From positions 982,179 to 1,002,600 of the forward strand of contig BFEA01000430.1 in the NCBI GenBank assembly GCA_003427395.1: a stretch of DNA of 20,422 nt, read 5' to 3'. The translations under genes and the position numbers were made by a program. The first letter of the stretch is position 1, and every line of letters starts with the position of its first letter. Below the pieces are notes generated by a model that saw only the letters and a list, made by a program, of their open reading frames with translations, was not told the DNA's origin and ran no database searches. Shown piece after piece: positions 1 to 7,242 of this stretch. The DNA comes from Chara braunii. Taxonomy: Eukaryota; Streptophyta; Charophyceae; Charales; Characeae.

Positions 1-37
1 ACTATATTCGCAAACAATATTTAACATTGAAATGTGG
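1..37 (+). repeat. Partial unit of the 111-120 bp array repeat
   Basis: These 37 bases are identical to 12294-12330, inside the third clear unit of the array at 11.9-12.8 kb, and contain its TAACATTGAAATGT core. Identity stops at base 37, where the Tn5-end match starts. This is either another genomic copy of the family or a misjoined read. Confidence 0.85.
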
Positions 38-53
38 TCTCTTATACACATCT
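37..53 (-). other. Tn5 mosaic-end match (probable library adapter remnant)
   Basis: GTCTCTTATACACATCT matches 17 consecutive bases of the 19-base Tn5 mosaic end (read as CTGTCTCTTATACACATCT), the transposase recognition end in Nextera-type libraries. The first two bases (CT) are replaced by repeat sequence, and the bases after it (GGAAGAAGG) are not a standard Nextera arm. A chance 17-mer match in 20 kb is very unlikely. It directly abuts the end of the repeat copy at 1-37, as expected for a chimeric join or untrimmed read. A natural IS50 end is not expected in this setting. Confidence 0.75.
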
Positions 54-60
54 GGAAGAA

Positions 61-160
61 GGGGGAAACTCGGGGGGAAAGGGGGGGGAAAGGCGGGCGG
101 AAGCACGGGAATGGAGGGGAGGGAGGGAGGGAGGTAGGGAGGTAGGAAGGGAGGGAACGG
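61..160 (+). repeat. G-rich tract with G-quadruplex potential
   Basis: Runs of 5, 6, 8 and 3 G at 61-97 with loops of at most 7 bases fit the G3+N1-7 quadruplex pattern. A GGGA/GGTA-rich stretch follows to 160. Because this follows an adapter-like sequence, some of the G runs could also be low-quality poly-G calls from two-colour sequencing. Confidence 0.55.
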
Positions 161-179
161 GTGTTCTATAGGACTATAG

Positions 180-715
180 GGAACCCTTACCTCTCTCTCT
201 CTCCTTCTTGCTCGCTCGCTCTCTTGCTCGCTCTCTTGCTCGCTCTCTTGCTCGCTCTCTCTCTCTCTCCTTTATCGCTCTGTCTCTTTCTCCTTCTTGC
301 TCGTGCTCTCTCTCTCTCTCTCTTGCTCGCTCTCTCTCTCTTGCTCTCTCTCTCTCTCTCTTGCTCGCGCTCTCTCTCTATCCTTCTTGTCTGCTATTTC
401 TTGCTCTCTCCCGCTCTGTCCCGTTCTCTCGCTTTTCCACTCTCTCCCACTCTTTCCTGCTCTCTCCCGTCCTTCTTGCTCGCTGTATCTCGCTCTCTCC
501 CTCTCTGTCTCGCTGTCTTCCTCTCTTCAGCTCTCTCGCGTTGTCTCCCGCTCTCTCCCTCTCTCTCCCGCTGTCTCCCTCTCTTCTGCTCTCTTTCGCT
601 CTCTCCCTCTCTTCTTGCTCGCTGTATCTCTCCCACTCTTTGGCTCCCGCTCTCCCGCTCTCTCGCGCTCTTTCCCGCTCTCTCGCGCTCTTTCCCGCTC
701 TCCTGCTCAAGCCTC
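180..715 (+). repeat. CT-rich low-complexity tract
   Basis: More than 500 bases of almost pure pyrimidine punctuated by G, built from short units such as TTGCTCGCTCTC and TCTCCCGCTCTC. All three forward frames stay open because C/T triplets cannot form stop codons, and they translate to Leu/Ser/Arg/Ala repeats. That is a composition artefact, and no protein-coding gene is called here. Confidence 0.85.
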
Positions 716-1087
716 GCAATCCGTAACTTACGGGTGTACTATCAATATTCCTGAGCAAGGGCCTCAGCCTTGCAGTCCGAAACTTATCCCCAAGAAAACG
801 AGGCCGAACCGTCAAATGCTCGCCCCATTGTTGGTGGAGGCCCGGACGAAAATGGCGCGGACGAAAATGAGGCCACTTTCTTTCACGCCTTCAAAATTTG
901 AGGTGTCGAACCCCGCAATGGGCCCTTGCTCAGGAATATTGTGGGATTTCCCGGCGCCGGGTTTTCAGGAATATCGTGAGCATTATAGTTACCCGAAAAA
1001 AAAACCCTCATGGCCCTGCTGGACTTGTGCTTAAAAACAGTGCATCCGATACTGGTTTTGCCCGCCCTGAATATCATTGTGGATTGA
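716..1087. other. Unique sequence without a recognisable gene
   Basis: Balanced-composition, CpG-containing sequence between the CT tract and the T22 tract. Short ORFs exist on both strands, but none has recognisable motifs or codon structure, so nothing is called. Confidence 0.5.
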
Positions 1088-1109
1088 TTTTTTTTTTTTT
1101 TTTTTTTTT
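1088..1109 (-). repeat. T22 homopolymer, possible poly-A tail of a minus-strand retrocopy
   Basis: Twenty-two consecutive T. Read on the minus strand this is a poly-A run preceded by non-repetitive sequence (about 1500 to 1110). That is the usual look of the 3' end of a SINE, LINE or retrocopy. I recognise no reverse transcriptase motif and no clear target-site duplication, so the retroelement reading is only a possibility. Confidence 0.45.
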
Positions 1110-1620
1110 AACCAACATTTCATTATAATATCAAAACGAGGTCGGGGACCTCACAATTCTACCCGGGGTACTGACAACATCAGCCGACTTAGCTTACAGG
1201 CCTTTGCCTGCGGAACTCAGTTCTAAAAGAATTCCCAACTATTCTCAAAGGATGCCACCTACAATCATCCACCCAGCGATCATAATCCAATGTAGATTCC
1301 ACAAATTTGTGGTTGTGCTTCGCACTTGTTGAGGTTTTAACCATACTGAAGCCGTAACTGAAGTTAGGACTCTTGTCCCCCTGTAAGAAAAGTAGTTACT
1401 TCCTACCCTATATCTACCGTCTTTCCTCTACTGTAACAACTAACTCCTAATCTGTGGATGGATTCTTGTCGAGCTAGTGCTCAACAATGAAATTGAGATA
1501 CATTACCTCACCTATAAAAGTTGAAGTACACAACTGCCTTTCCAGATTGCTTCTAGGGGCTTGGCTAGGTAGGATCCTTAACTAGCGGTCACCTGCAGTG
1601 CAGTCTTGGGAGACCAACGC
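1110..1620. other. Unique sequence, no gene recognised
   Basis: About 500 bases of non-repetitive sequence downstream of the T22 tract. No long ORF, RNA gene or motif could be supported on either strand. Confidence 0.45.
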
Positions 1621-1630
1621 CAGTTTGAAT

Positions 1631-1713
1631 CATGACAACCCTTATAACAGGAGCTAACAACCCTAACAGAGAGACACACAGCGAGCGAGCGAGAGAGAGA
1701 GAGAGAATTGGAT

Positions 1714-1748
<35 letters not shown>

Positions 1749-2044
1749 CTGACAAAGTCGAAGGACACGAGCATGACAACCCTTGTCCCAGGAGCTAACA
1801 ACCCTAACAGAGGGACACACAGGGAGCGCATGAGAGAGAGAGAGAGAGGACAACGGGAACAAACAAAGTCAAAGGACAGGAACAGACAAACACAGAGAGA
1901 GAGAGAGAGAGATTGAGAGAGAAACAGGAGCAGACAAAGTCAAAGGACAGGAGCAGACAAGCGCAGAGAGAGAGAGAGAGGACAAGAACAGACAAAGTGA
2001 GAGGACAGGAACAGAAAAGCACAGAGAGGTAGAGAGAGAGAAAA

Positions 2045-2075
<31 letters not shown>

Positions 2076-2110
2076 CTAACAGAGAGCGAGAGAGAAAGAG
2101 AGAGGACAGA
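1631..2110 (+). repeat. Degenerate tandem repeats with GA microsatellites
   Basis: A unit beginning CATGACAACCCTT starts at 1631 and again at 1772 (141 bp apart), each followed by GCTAACAACCCTAACAGAG and a GA run. Four further units share an ACAAAGT(C/G)..AGGACA(G/C)GA core at about 1752, 1862, 1935 and 1990. Frames through this region read as Arg/Glu or Leu/Ser repeats and are not genes. Confidence 0.7.
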
Positions 2111-2117
2111 AACCGAC

Positions 2118-2735
2118 AAAGGGATATTCATGCTGAGTTTGATCTACAACCGTTCAGAAGAGAGAGAGTGTGTGTCTGTGTGTGTTTGTGTGAGCGAGCG
2201 AGAGAGGTATTTTTCCAACTGGATCTTAAAGAAGTTAAAGTACCGTTCTCAGAGAGAGAGAGAGACAGGAATAGACAAAGACAAATGTGTGTCGAGTTCG
2301 ATTCAAAGCCATATATCTGAGGGGAGAGCCGGACCAAGAAAGAGGGAGAGTCTGTCTCGTTGTGTGCATGTGTGTATGAGAGCGAGAGAGAGAGACCAAG
2401 ATAAATTCATTCACTTCCCACAAAGAGAGTGAGAGACTCAGGGAGAGAGAGACAGACAGACAAACAAAGAGAACCTTTATCCTTTTGTCTGAGATAACTT
2501 AAATTCATGCAGAGTTGGATCTACAACTTTCTTTTTAACGTAAGAAGCTAAACAGGAATAAACAAAGTGAAGTTCATCTCGAGTTGGAGAGAGAGAGAGA
2601 GGAAGAGAGAGGGAGAGATGGTGAGAGAGAGAGAGGACAGGAACAAAAAAACAGAGAGAGAAAGAGATAAAAACAGCGAAAGAGAAAGAGAGAGAGAGAA
2701 AAAGAGAGAGAAACAGACAGATATACAGGAAGTCT
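2118..2735 (-). repeat. Diverged copies of the ATTCATGCAGAG-(GA)n interspersed repeat
   Basis: Segments near 2118, 2272, 2500 and 2567 carry degenerate forms of the ATTCATGCAGAGCTGGAT block seen in clearer copies at 3.4-5.1 kb, each joined to a GA-rich stretch. These look like older members of that family. No coding content is supported. Confidence 0.5.
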
Positions 2736-2886
2736 GTTCCTTCTTTGTCTATTGCTGTCTTTTCCAAATACTTACATGATGTAAAGCGATAAAGGGTTAT
2801 TTATCCAGCATTGCATGAATTTCTCCTTGTATGTCTATCTATTTCTCTCTCTCTCACTCTCTCTGTGGGAACTGTATTTCAACTTC

Positions 2887-2964
2887 TTTGGAAAATACAG
2901 TAACAAACAAAGAATAAACAGACTTAAGCTTGTTTCTTCTTTGTTTGTTACCGTCTTTTCCAAA
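2887..2964. repeat. Imperfect palindrome, 37-bp arms
   Basis: Left arm 2887-2923 and right arm 2928-2964 are reverse complements with only a few mismatches around a 4-base centre (TTAA). Each arm begins or ends with TTTGGAAAA or its complement. It sits at the junction between adjacent 196-bp units and could form a hairpin or cruciform. Confidence 0.8.
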
Positions 2965-3089
2965 TACTTACACGATGTAGAGGGATATAGGGCTATATAT
3001 CCAGCTCTGCATGAATTTCTCCTTGTATGTCTGTTTATTTCTCTCTCTCTTTCTCACTCTCTCTGTGGGAACTGTATTTCAACTTCTTT

Positions 3090-3135
3090 GGAAAAGATGG
3101 TAACAGACAAAGAACGAACAGACTTAAGTCTGTTT
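3090..3135. repeat. Half-palindrome (one arm lost)
   Basis: This copy of the TTTGGAAAA...AACAGACTTAAG arm keeps its left arm and the short central palindrome AACAGACTTAAGTCTGTT at about 3118-3135. The outer right arm is replaced by a CT run and GGGAACTATATC. It looks like a deletion derivative of the full palindromes at 2887-2964 and 4245-4322. Confidence 0.6.
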
Positions 3136-3266
3136 CTCTCTCTCTTTGGGAACTATATCTGTGGATCCAAATCTCTTTGGTTGAAGGTAGAGGACTATTT
3201 AACCAGCCCTGCATGAACTTCTCTTTCTCTGTACGTCCGTCTCTCTCGCTCTTTCTCACTCTGTCT

Positions 3267-4003
3267 TTAGGGTCTGTATTTCTCCTTCTTTCGGGGTCCG
3301 TACTTTCAATCTTTAGGCTTCCTTAGTTCTTACATGAGATTAAGTTCTTACCTGACATCGTTCTGCACGAATTTCTCTTTCTTTTAAAGCACTTGAAATA
3401 CAGTTCTCACAGAGAGAGTAAGAAAGAGAGAGAGAAATAGACAGACATACAAGGAGAAATTCATGCAGAGCTGGATATATAGCCCTATATCCCTCATCAT
3501 GTAAGTTTTTGGGAAAGACAGAGAAAGTTGAAATACAGTTCCCACAGAGAGAGTGAGAAAGAGAGAGAGAAATAAACAGACATACAAGGAGAAATTCATG
3601 CAGAGTTTTAGGAAGCCTAAAGATACAGTTCCTAAAGATCTAAATCCCTCAATCTCAGATAGGACTTTAGGAAGCCTAAAGATACAGTTCCCAAAGAGAG
3701 ACTGAGAGAGACGGACAGACATAGAAAGACAAATTCATGCAGAGCTGGTTATATAGCCCTATATCTTCAACCATCGAGATTTCGATCCAATTCAGGTAAG
3801 AGGAACTTTATCTTCAATCACAGAGATTTGGATACAAATCTCCCAATCTCAGGTTAGAACTTAGGAAACCTAAAGATTGAAAGTACGGATCCCGAAAGAA
3901 GGTGAAGTACAATCCCAAAGAGAGAGTTAGAAAGAAAGAGAGAGGAAAGACAGAGAAAGGAAAATCATGCAGAGAAAGACAGAAGGGAACATAACGAAAT
4001 TCG
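3267..4003 (+). repeat. Tandem segmental duplication, copy 1
   Basis: About 0.74 kb from TTAGGGTCTGTATTTC to GAACATAACGAAATTC, matching 4004-4803 along its whole length in the same order and orientation. It contains inverted members of the GA repeat family, two exact ATATAGCCCTATAT dyads (3477-3490 and 3751-3764) and AGGAAGCCTAAAGAT blocks. It lacks the palindrome present in copy 2. No gene is contained. Confidence 0.85.
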
Positions 4004-4803
4004 TTAGGGACTGTATTTCACCTTCTTTCGGGGTCCGTACTTTCAATGTTTAGGCTTCCTTAGTTCTTACATGAGATTAAGTTCTTACCTGAGATTGTTC
4101 TGCACGAATTTCTCTTTCTTTTAAAGCACTTGAAATACAGTTCCCACAGAGAGAGTGAGAAAGAGAGAGAGAAATGGACAAACATACAAGGAGAAATTCA
4201 TGCAGAGCAGGATATATAGCCCTGTATCCCTCATCGTGTAAGTTTTTGGAAAAGACAGTAAGAAACAAAAAAGAAACAGACCTAAGTCTGTTTGTTCTTT
4301 GTCTGTTACTATCTTTTCCAAAGAAGTTCAAATACAGTTTCCACAGAGAGAGTGAGAAAGAGAGAGAGAAATGAACAGACATACAAGGAGAAATTCATGC
4401 AGAGCTTTAGGAAGCCTAAAGATACATTTTCTAAAGATCTAAATCCCTCAATCTCAGATAAGACTTTAGGAAGCCTAAAGATACAGTTCCCATGGAGAGA
4501 GTGAGAGAGACGGACAGACATAGAAAGACAAATTCATGCAGAGCTGGTTATATAGCCCTACATCTTCAACTAGAGAGATTTCGATCCAATTCACGTAAAA
4601 GAGACTTTATCTTCAATCACAGAGATTTGGATACAAATCTCTCAATCTCAGGTTAGAACTTAGGAAGCCTAAAGATTGAAAGTACGGACCCCGAAAGAAG
4701 GTGAAGTACAGTTTTCAAAGATAGAGTGAGAAAGAAAGAGAGAGGAAAGACACATGAAGGGAAATTCATGCAGACAAAGACAGGAGCGAACATAACGAAA
4801 TTC
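4004..4803 (+). repeat. Tandem segmental duplication, copy 2
   Basis: Directly abuts copy 1. The two copies are close throughout and differ by point changes, small indels and one block of about 60 bp that forms the palindrome at 4245-4322. The dyads at 4214-4227 and 4550-4563 each carry one change relative to copy 1. Confidence 0.85.
4245..4322. repeat. Imperfect palindrome, 39-bp arms
   Basis: Arms 4245-4283 and 4284-4322 are reverse complements with a handful of mismatches and essentially no spacer. This is the same palindrome family as 2887-2964. It is absent from the equivalent place in duplication copy 1 (about 3505-3530), where the flanks are joined as TTTTTGGGAAAGACAG-AGAAAGTTG. Confidence 0.8.
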
Positions 4804-4876
4804 TTGCACAATTGGAGTGTAGCTAGACAGACAGACGGGTATGAATTTAGGAAGCCTAAACACCGAATAACACTAA

Positions 4877-4958
4877 ACCTCCCCATGTACTGGTGATCTA
4901 TGTTCATTCCGGTTGACACCGCTAAAATCATGGTTGCTGCGGTGAAATAAGCGCGGGT
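4877..4958 (-). pseudogene. cox1: cox1-like fragment (nuclear mitochondrial insertion candidate)
   Basis: Read on the minus strand, 4958-4902 translates to TRAYFTAATMILAVSTGMN. This matches the highly conserved cytochrome c oxidase subunit I segment around helix VIII (DTRAYFTAATMI-A-PTG-K in the family). After a net loss of about 8 bases the next frame reads W-G-G-L at 4885 onward, fitting the WGG that follows in COX1. The family lysine after PTG is Asn here, and Pro is Ser. About 80 bp are recognisable, flanked on both sides by the AGGAAGCCTAAA / CCTAAAGATTGAAAGTAC repeat. It cannot encode a functional protein. A bacterial ctaD fragment or a chimeric read would look similar. Confidence 0.75.
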
Positions 4959-4989
4959 CAATTCAACCACTAGTTTTCTGATGGTAAGA

Positions 4990-5230
4990 ACGTATGAAAC
5001 CTAAAGATTGAAAGTACAGACCCCGAAAAAAGTTGAAGTATAGTTTCTCAAAGAGATAGTGAGAAAACGAAAGACAGATAGACAAACAGACAGACATAGA
5101 AAGAGAAATTCATGCAGACCTGGATTTATAGCCCTATACCCCTCTTTCTCAAGTAAGAATTTTGAAAGGATAGTAACAGATGAAGACAGGAACAAAATAA
5201 CAAATTCTTGCAGAACTGGAGTATAGCCCT
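4990..5230 (-). repeat. Further GA-family repeat unit
   Basis: Contains CCTAAAGATTGAAAGTAC, a CCCCGAAAAAAGTTGAAGTA block, a GA-rich part, AGAAATTCATGCAGACCTGG and the dyad TTATAGCCCTATAC (5126-5139), in the same order as in 4.66-4.78 and 4.13-4.23 kb. No coding content. Confidence 0.65.
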
Positions 5231-5234
5231 TTAA

Positions 5235-5675
5235 GCCCTAAATCCCTGTACCTCAGGTAAGAACTTAGGAAGGACCGTAAGAGACAAGGAGAAACTCATG
5301 TAGATTTGGATAGAGGATTTCACCATCGTACATAATAAGCTAGAAAGAATAGGAACAGACAAAGAAAACTGATCAAGGGTTGGAGTTACAGCCCTTGAAC
5401 TAAGAAAGGACAGTAACATACAGAGATAGGAACAAAATAGCCCTTTATCTCAGAGAGAAATTTGTGCATAGTTTGATCCAAAGCCCTGCAAAGCCCTAAA
5501 TCTCTGAATCTCATGTGAGAACTTGGGAAGGATTGTAAGAGACAAAGAGAAACTAATGTATATTTGGTTAGAGGATTTCTCCATCTCACATGATAAGGTA
5601 GAAAGAAGAGGAAAAGACACGCAACATAATTGGTTGAACGACGAGATCAGGGTTGGAGTTACAGCCCTTGAACTA
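5235..5675 (+). repeat. Two tandem units of about 260-275 bp
   Basis: GCCCTAAATC at 5235 and 5493 begins two related units. Both continue through a GAACTT(A/G)GGAAGGA block, GTAAGAGACAA(G/A)GAGAAACT and GAGGATTTC(A/T)CCATC. The block GGGTTGGAGTTACAGCCCTT follows at 5377 and 5650. The second unit has about 15 extra bases. No gene is seen. Confidence 0.75.
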
Positions 5676-5716
5676 AAAAGTACTGCCCACTGAAAGAAGT
5701 TCAAGTATTGTTCCCA

Positions 5717-5759
5717 CAGAGAGAGAGATAGAGAGAGAGCAAGAGAGAGAGAGAGAGGA
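5717..5759 (+). repeat. Short GA microsatellite
   Basis: Interrupted GA run that closes the 1.6-5.76 kb purine-rich mosaic. Beyond it the composition becomes balanced and CpG-rich, which marks the probable upstream edge of transposon copy A. Confidence 0.6.
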
Positions 5760-5842
5760 ACAAACTCGAATCCACTTCCGAGTTCGAGTGCGGGCGATTC
5801 AAAATTTTCCAAGTTAAATTTTGTCGTCAAAGCAAGACACTT

Positions 5843-6390
5843 GGCGGGAATCAGTTGCTCGCAGCAAAGCGGGCTTTTTAAAATTTTCGCTATTTGTAAT
5901 CTCAACAGCTGGTAAAATCCTTAGTGGGAATCTGTTGATTGCAGCTGACGTTTCAACGGAAGTCCTTGTACCGCGTTCTCCAAAAATTTTGGTCACTTGT
6001 GGCCGAAGTAAGAAAGTCCTATGATAATCCTTAGCGGGAATCAATTGATCGCAGCTTATATTTTAGTGCCAGTTATCACATTTGCATTCCGAGAAACTGT
6101 TGAAATCCTCGGCGGGAATCAGGTGCTCAGAACTCACGTTTTGGTGGGAGCCTTGGCAGCGGGTTCTTCAAAAAATTTGTCGATCGTGGTCCAAGAAAGG
6201 CACTTTCATGAATTTTTTGTCGGTCAGTTAAAATCCTCGGCGGGAATCATGTGCTCACAACTCCTGTTTTGGTGGGAGTCCCAGCAGCGGGTTCTTCAAA
6301 TTTTTTGTCGGTCGTGGTCCAAGAAAGCCACTTTCATGAAAATTTTCGCCGATGTGGTCCAAGAAAGCCACCGTTGGCGGGAATCAGGTG
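5843..6390 (+). promoter_or_regulatory. Array of GGCGGGAATC boxes upstream of copy A
   Basis: Degenerate repeats each contain (T/C)GGCGGGAATC or a one- or two-base variant, at about 5843, 5924 (AGTGGGAATC), 6033 (AGCGGGAATC), 6111, 6240 and 6375. Each is typically followed by a (G/T)CTC(G/A)CA(G/A)CT-like block. GGCGGGAA is the complement of the animal and plant E2F core TTCCCGCC. The equivalent upstream region of copy B has the same box. Either these are transposase-binding subterminal repeats or a cell-cycle-type promoter; no experiment is implied by the sequence alone. Confidence 0.5.
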
Positions 6391-6490
6391 CCCGCAGCTG
6401 ATTACGATCCAATGCGTTTAATTTAGTCCCACGGACAGTGAATGTTCTCCTCTGGCGTTGAAAGGTGTCTGCGGGCTCTACCTTTAGAAT

Positions 6491-6717
6491 GTAGATATTG
6501 AACGTTGTTCGGCGACGTCAGTAGATATTGAACGTAGTCCGGCAACGTCATTGCTTCGATACTATGTTGAAAGTTGTCCGGCGACCTCATTGCTTCCGCT
6601 TTCTAGCGTTGAACGTTGTCAGTAGATGTTGAACGTAGTCCGGCGACGTCATTGCTTCGATACTATGTTGAACGTTGTCCGGCCACCTCATTGCTTCCGC
6701 TTTCTAGCGTCTGTCTT
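6491..6717 (+). repeat. 101-bp tandem repeat upstream of copy A
   Basis: GTAGATATTGAACGT starts at 6491 (30-bp partial unit) and 6521, and the GTAGATGTTGAACGT variant at 6622. Units 6521 and 6622 are near-identical through CCGGC(A/G)ACGTCATTGCTTCGATACT and TTGCTTCCGCTTTCTAGCGT. Each unit contains a GACGTCA half-site context. Confidence 0.8.
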
Positions 6718-6748
6718 CCTTCAGTGATCACGTTGTATTGTTTTCTGG

Positions 6749-6756
6749 TGACGTCA
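6749..6756 (+). promoter_or_regulatory. TGACGTCA palindrome (CRE/ATF-type site)
   Basis: A perfect CRE consensus lies 37 bp before the ATG at 6794. GACGTCA also recurs in the upstream 101-bp units, and GTGACGCCA occurs near the start of copy B (minus strand). A promoter role is inferred from position only. Confidence 0.4.
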
Positions 6757-6793
6757 CTCTTGGTCGTCTCTAACTTGTTCAAAATTTTTCAAC

Positions 6794-7234
6794 ATGTATT
6801 CTTTGAAAGAAAGAGGGCGTCATCATCCAATAACTGACAAGAGTAGCAACACTACCACTGTCAGATGGTTTCCTCAAAAGCCATCTCAATCCAAGACAAG
6901 CCAAGATAGTAAGAGTAACAAGACTATCACTGTCAGGTGGCTATCGCCAACTCTTTCTCACCTTGACAGTAGTTCGGTAGAAAAAGATGATGGGGGTACA
7001 AAGGTTTCTGCATCTTCCCGAGGGACGAAGAGAGTTCGCCATATGCAATCGTACTTCCCGATCTCTGGCCGCCGAAGAGAAAGGACGATTGAGAATACAA
7101 GCTCTTGGAAGCGCAGGCGCACGAATGCACTTCGAGAACGGTTAGACGAGAATGACACTGGCGAGGAACCGAGTGAGACAGAGGACATCGTAAGAACGAC
7201 ACTGACGACAAAGAAGAGACAGAGGACATCGTAA
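6794..7234 (+). pseudogene. Copy A exon 1, N-terminal segment
   Basis: The 146-residue frame starts MYSLKERG and contains two spaced (T/P)VRW(F/L) motifs, the first in VRWFPQKPSQSK. These match MDSLTERC and VRWFPDLSQCKK plus GRWFSDL at the start of copy B, which supports this ATG as the family start. The rest is basic and Ser/Arg-rich with a possible nuclear localisation cluster (WKRRR) and then an acidic part. The frame is lost within a 41-bp tandem duplication (7175-7240), and the homologous reading continues in another frame from about 7200. Function of this segment is unknown; DNA binding or nuclear targeting is plausible. Confidence 0.7.
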
Positions 7235-7240
7235 GAACGA
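7175..7240 (+). repeat. 41-bp tandem duplication causing a frameshift
   Basis: A 25-base block beginning GAGACAGAGGACATCG is exactly repeated at 7175-7199 and 7216-7240, offset 41. Because 41 is not a multiple of three, the duplication shifts the frame between the two exon 1 segments of copy A. Confidence 0.8.
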
Positions 7241-7242
7241 GC

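Larger units (their letters stand above)
2745..3145 (+). repeat. 196-bp tandem units, CT-oriented
   Basis: TTTTCCAAATACTTAC occurs at about 2760 and again at about 2956, giving a 196-bp period. Each unit runs through a GATGTA block, the ATATAGGGCTATAT dyad (clear in the second unit), GCATGAATTTCTCCTTGTATGT, a CT microsatellite, TGTGGGAACTGTATTTCAAC and a TTTGGAAAA palindrome arm. A third, shortened unit continues at about 3185-3270. The same unit appears inverted from 3390 onward. Confidence 0.8.

Noticed and set aside
161-1034. Overlapping open frames rich in Leu/Ser/Ala (and Arg/Glu on the other strand)
   Set aside because: They arise because CT/GA tracts lack stop codons in every frame; no start context, motif or codon bias supports a gene.
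4653-4970. A 105-codon minus-strand ORF as a gene
   Set aside because: Only its first part is cox1-like; the rest runs through the GA repeat family, so the ORF is a repeat/mitochondrial fragment mosaic.
5763-5795. tRNA or SINE B-box (GTTCGAGTGC with a short inverted repeat)
   Set aside because: The B-box consensus ends in C where this has G, and no A-box or cloverleaf could be found upstream.
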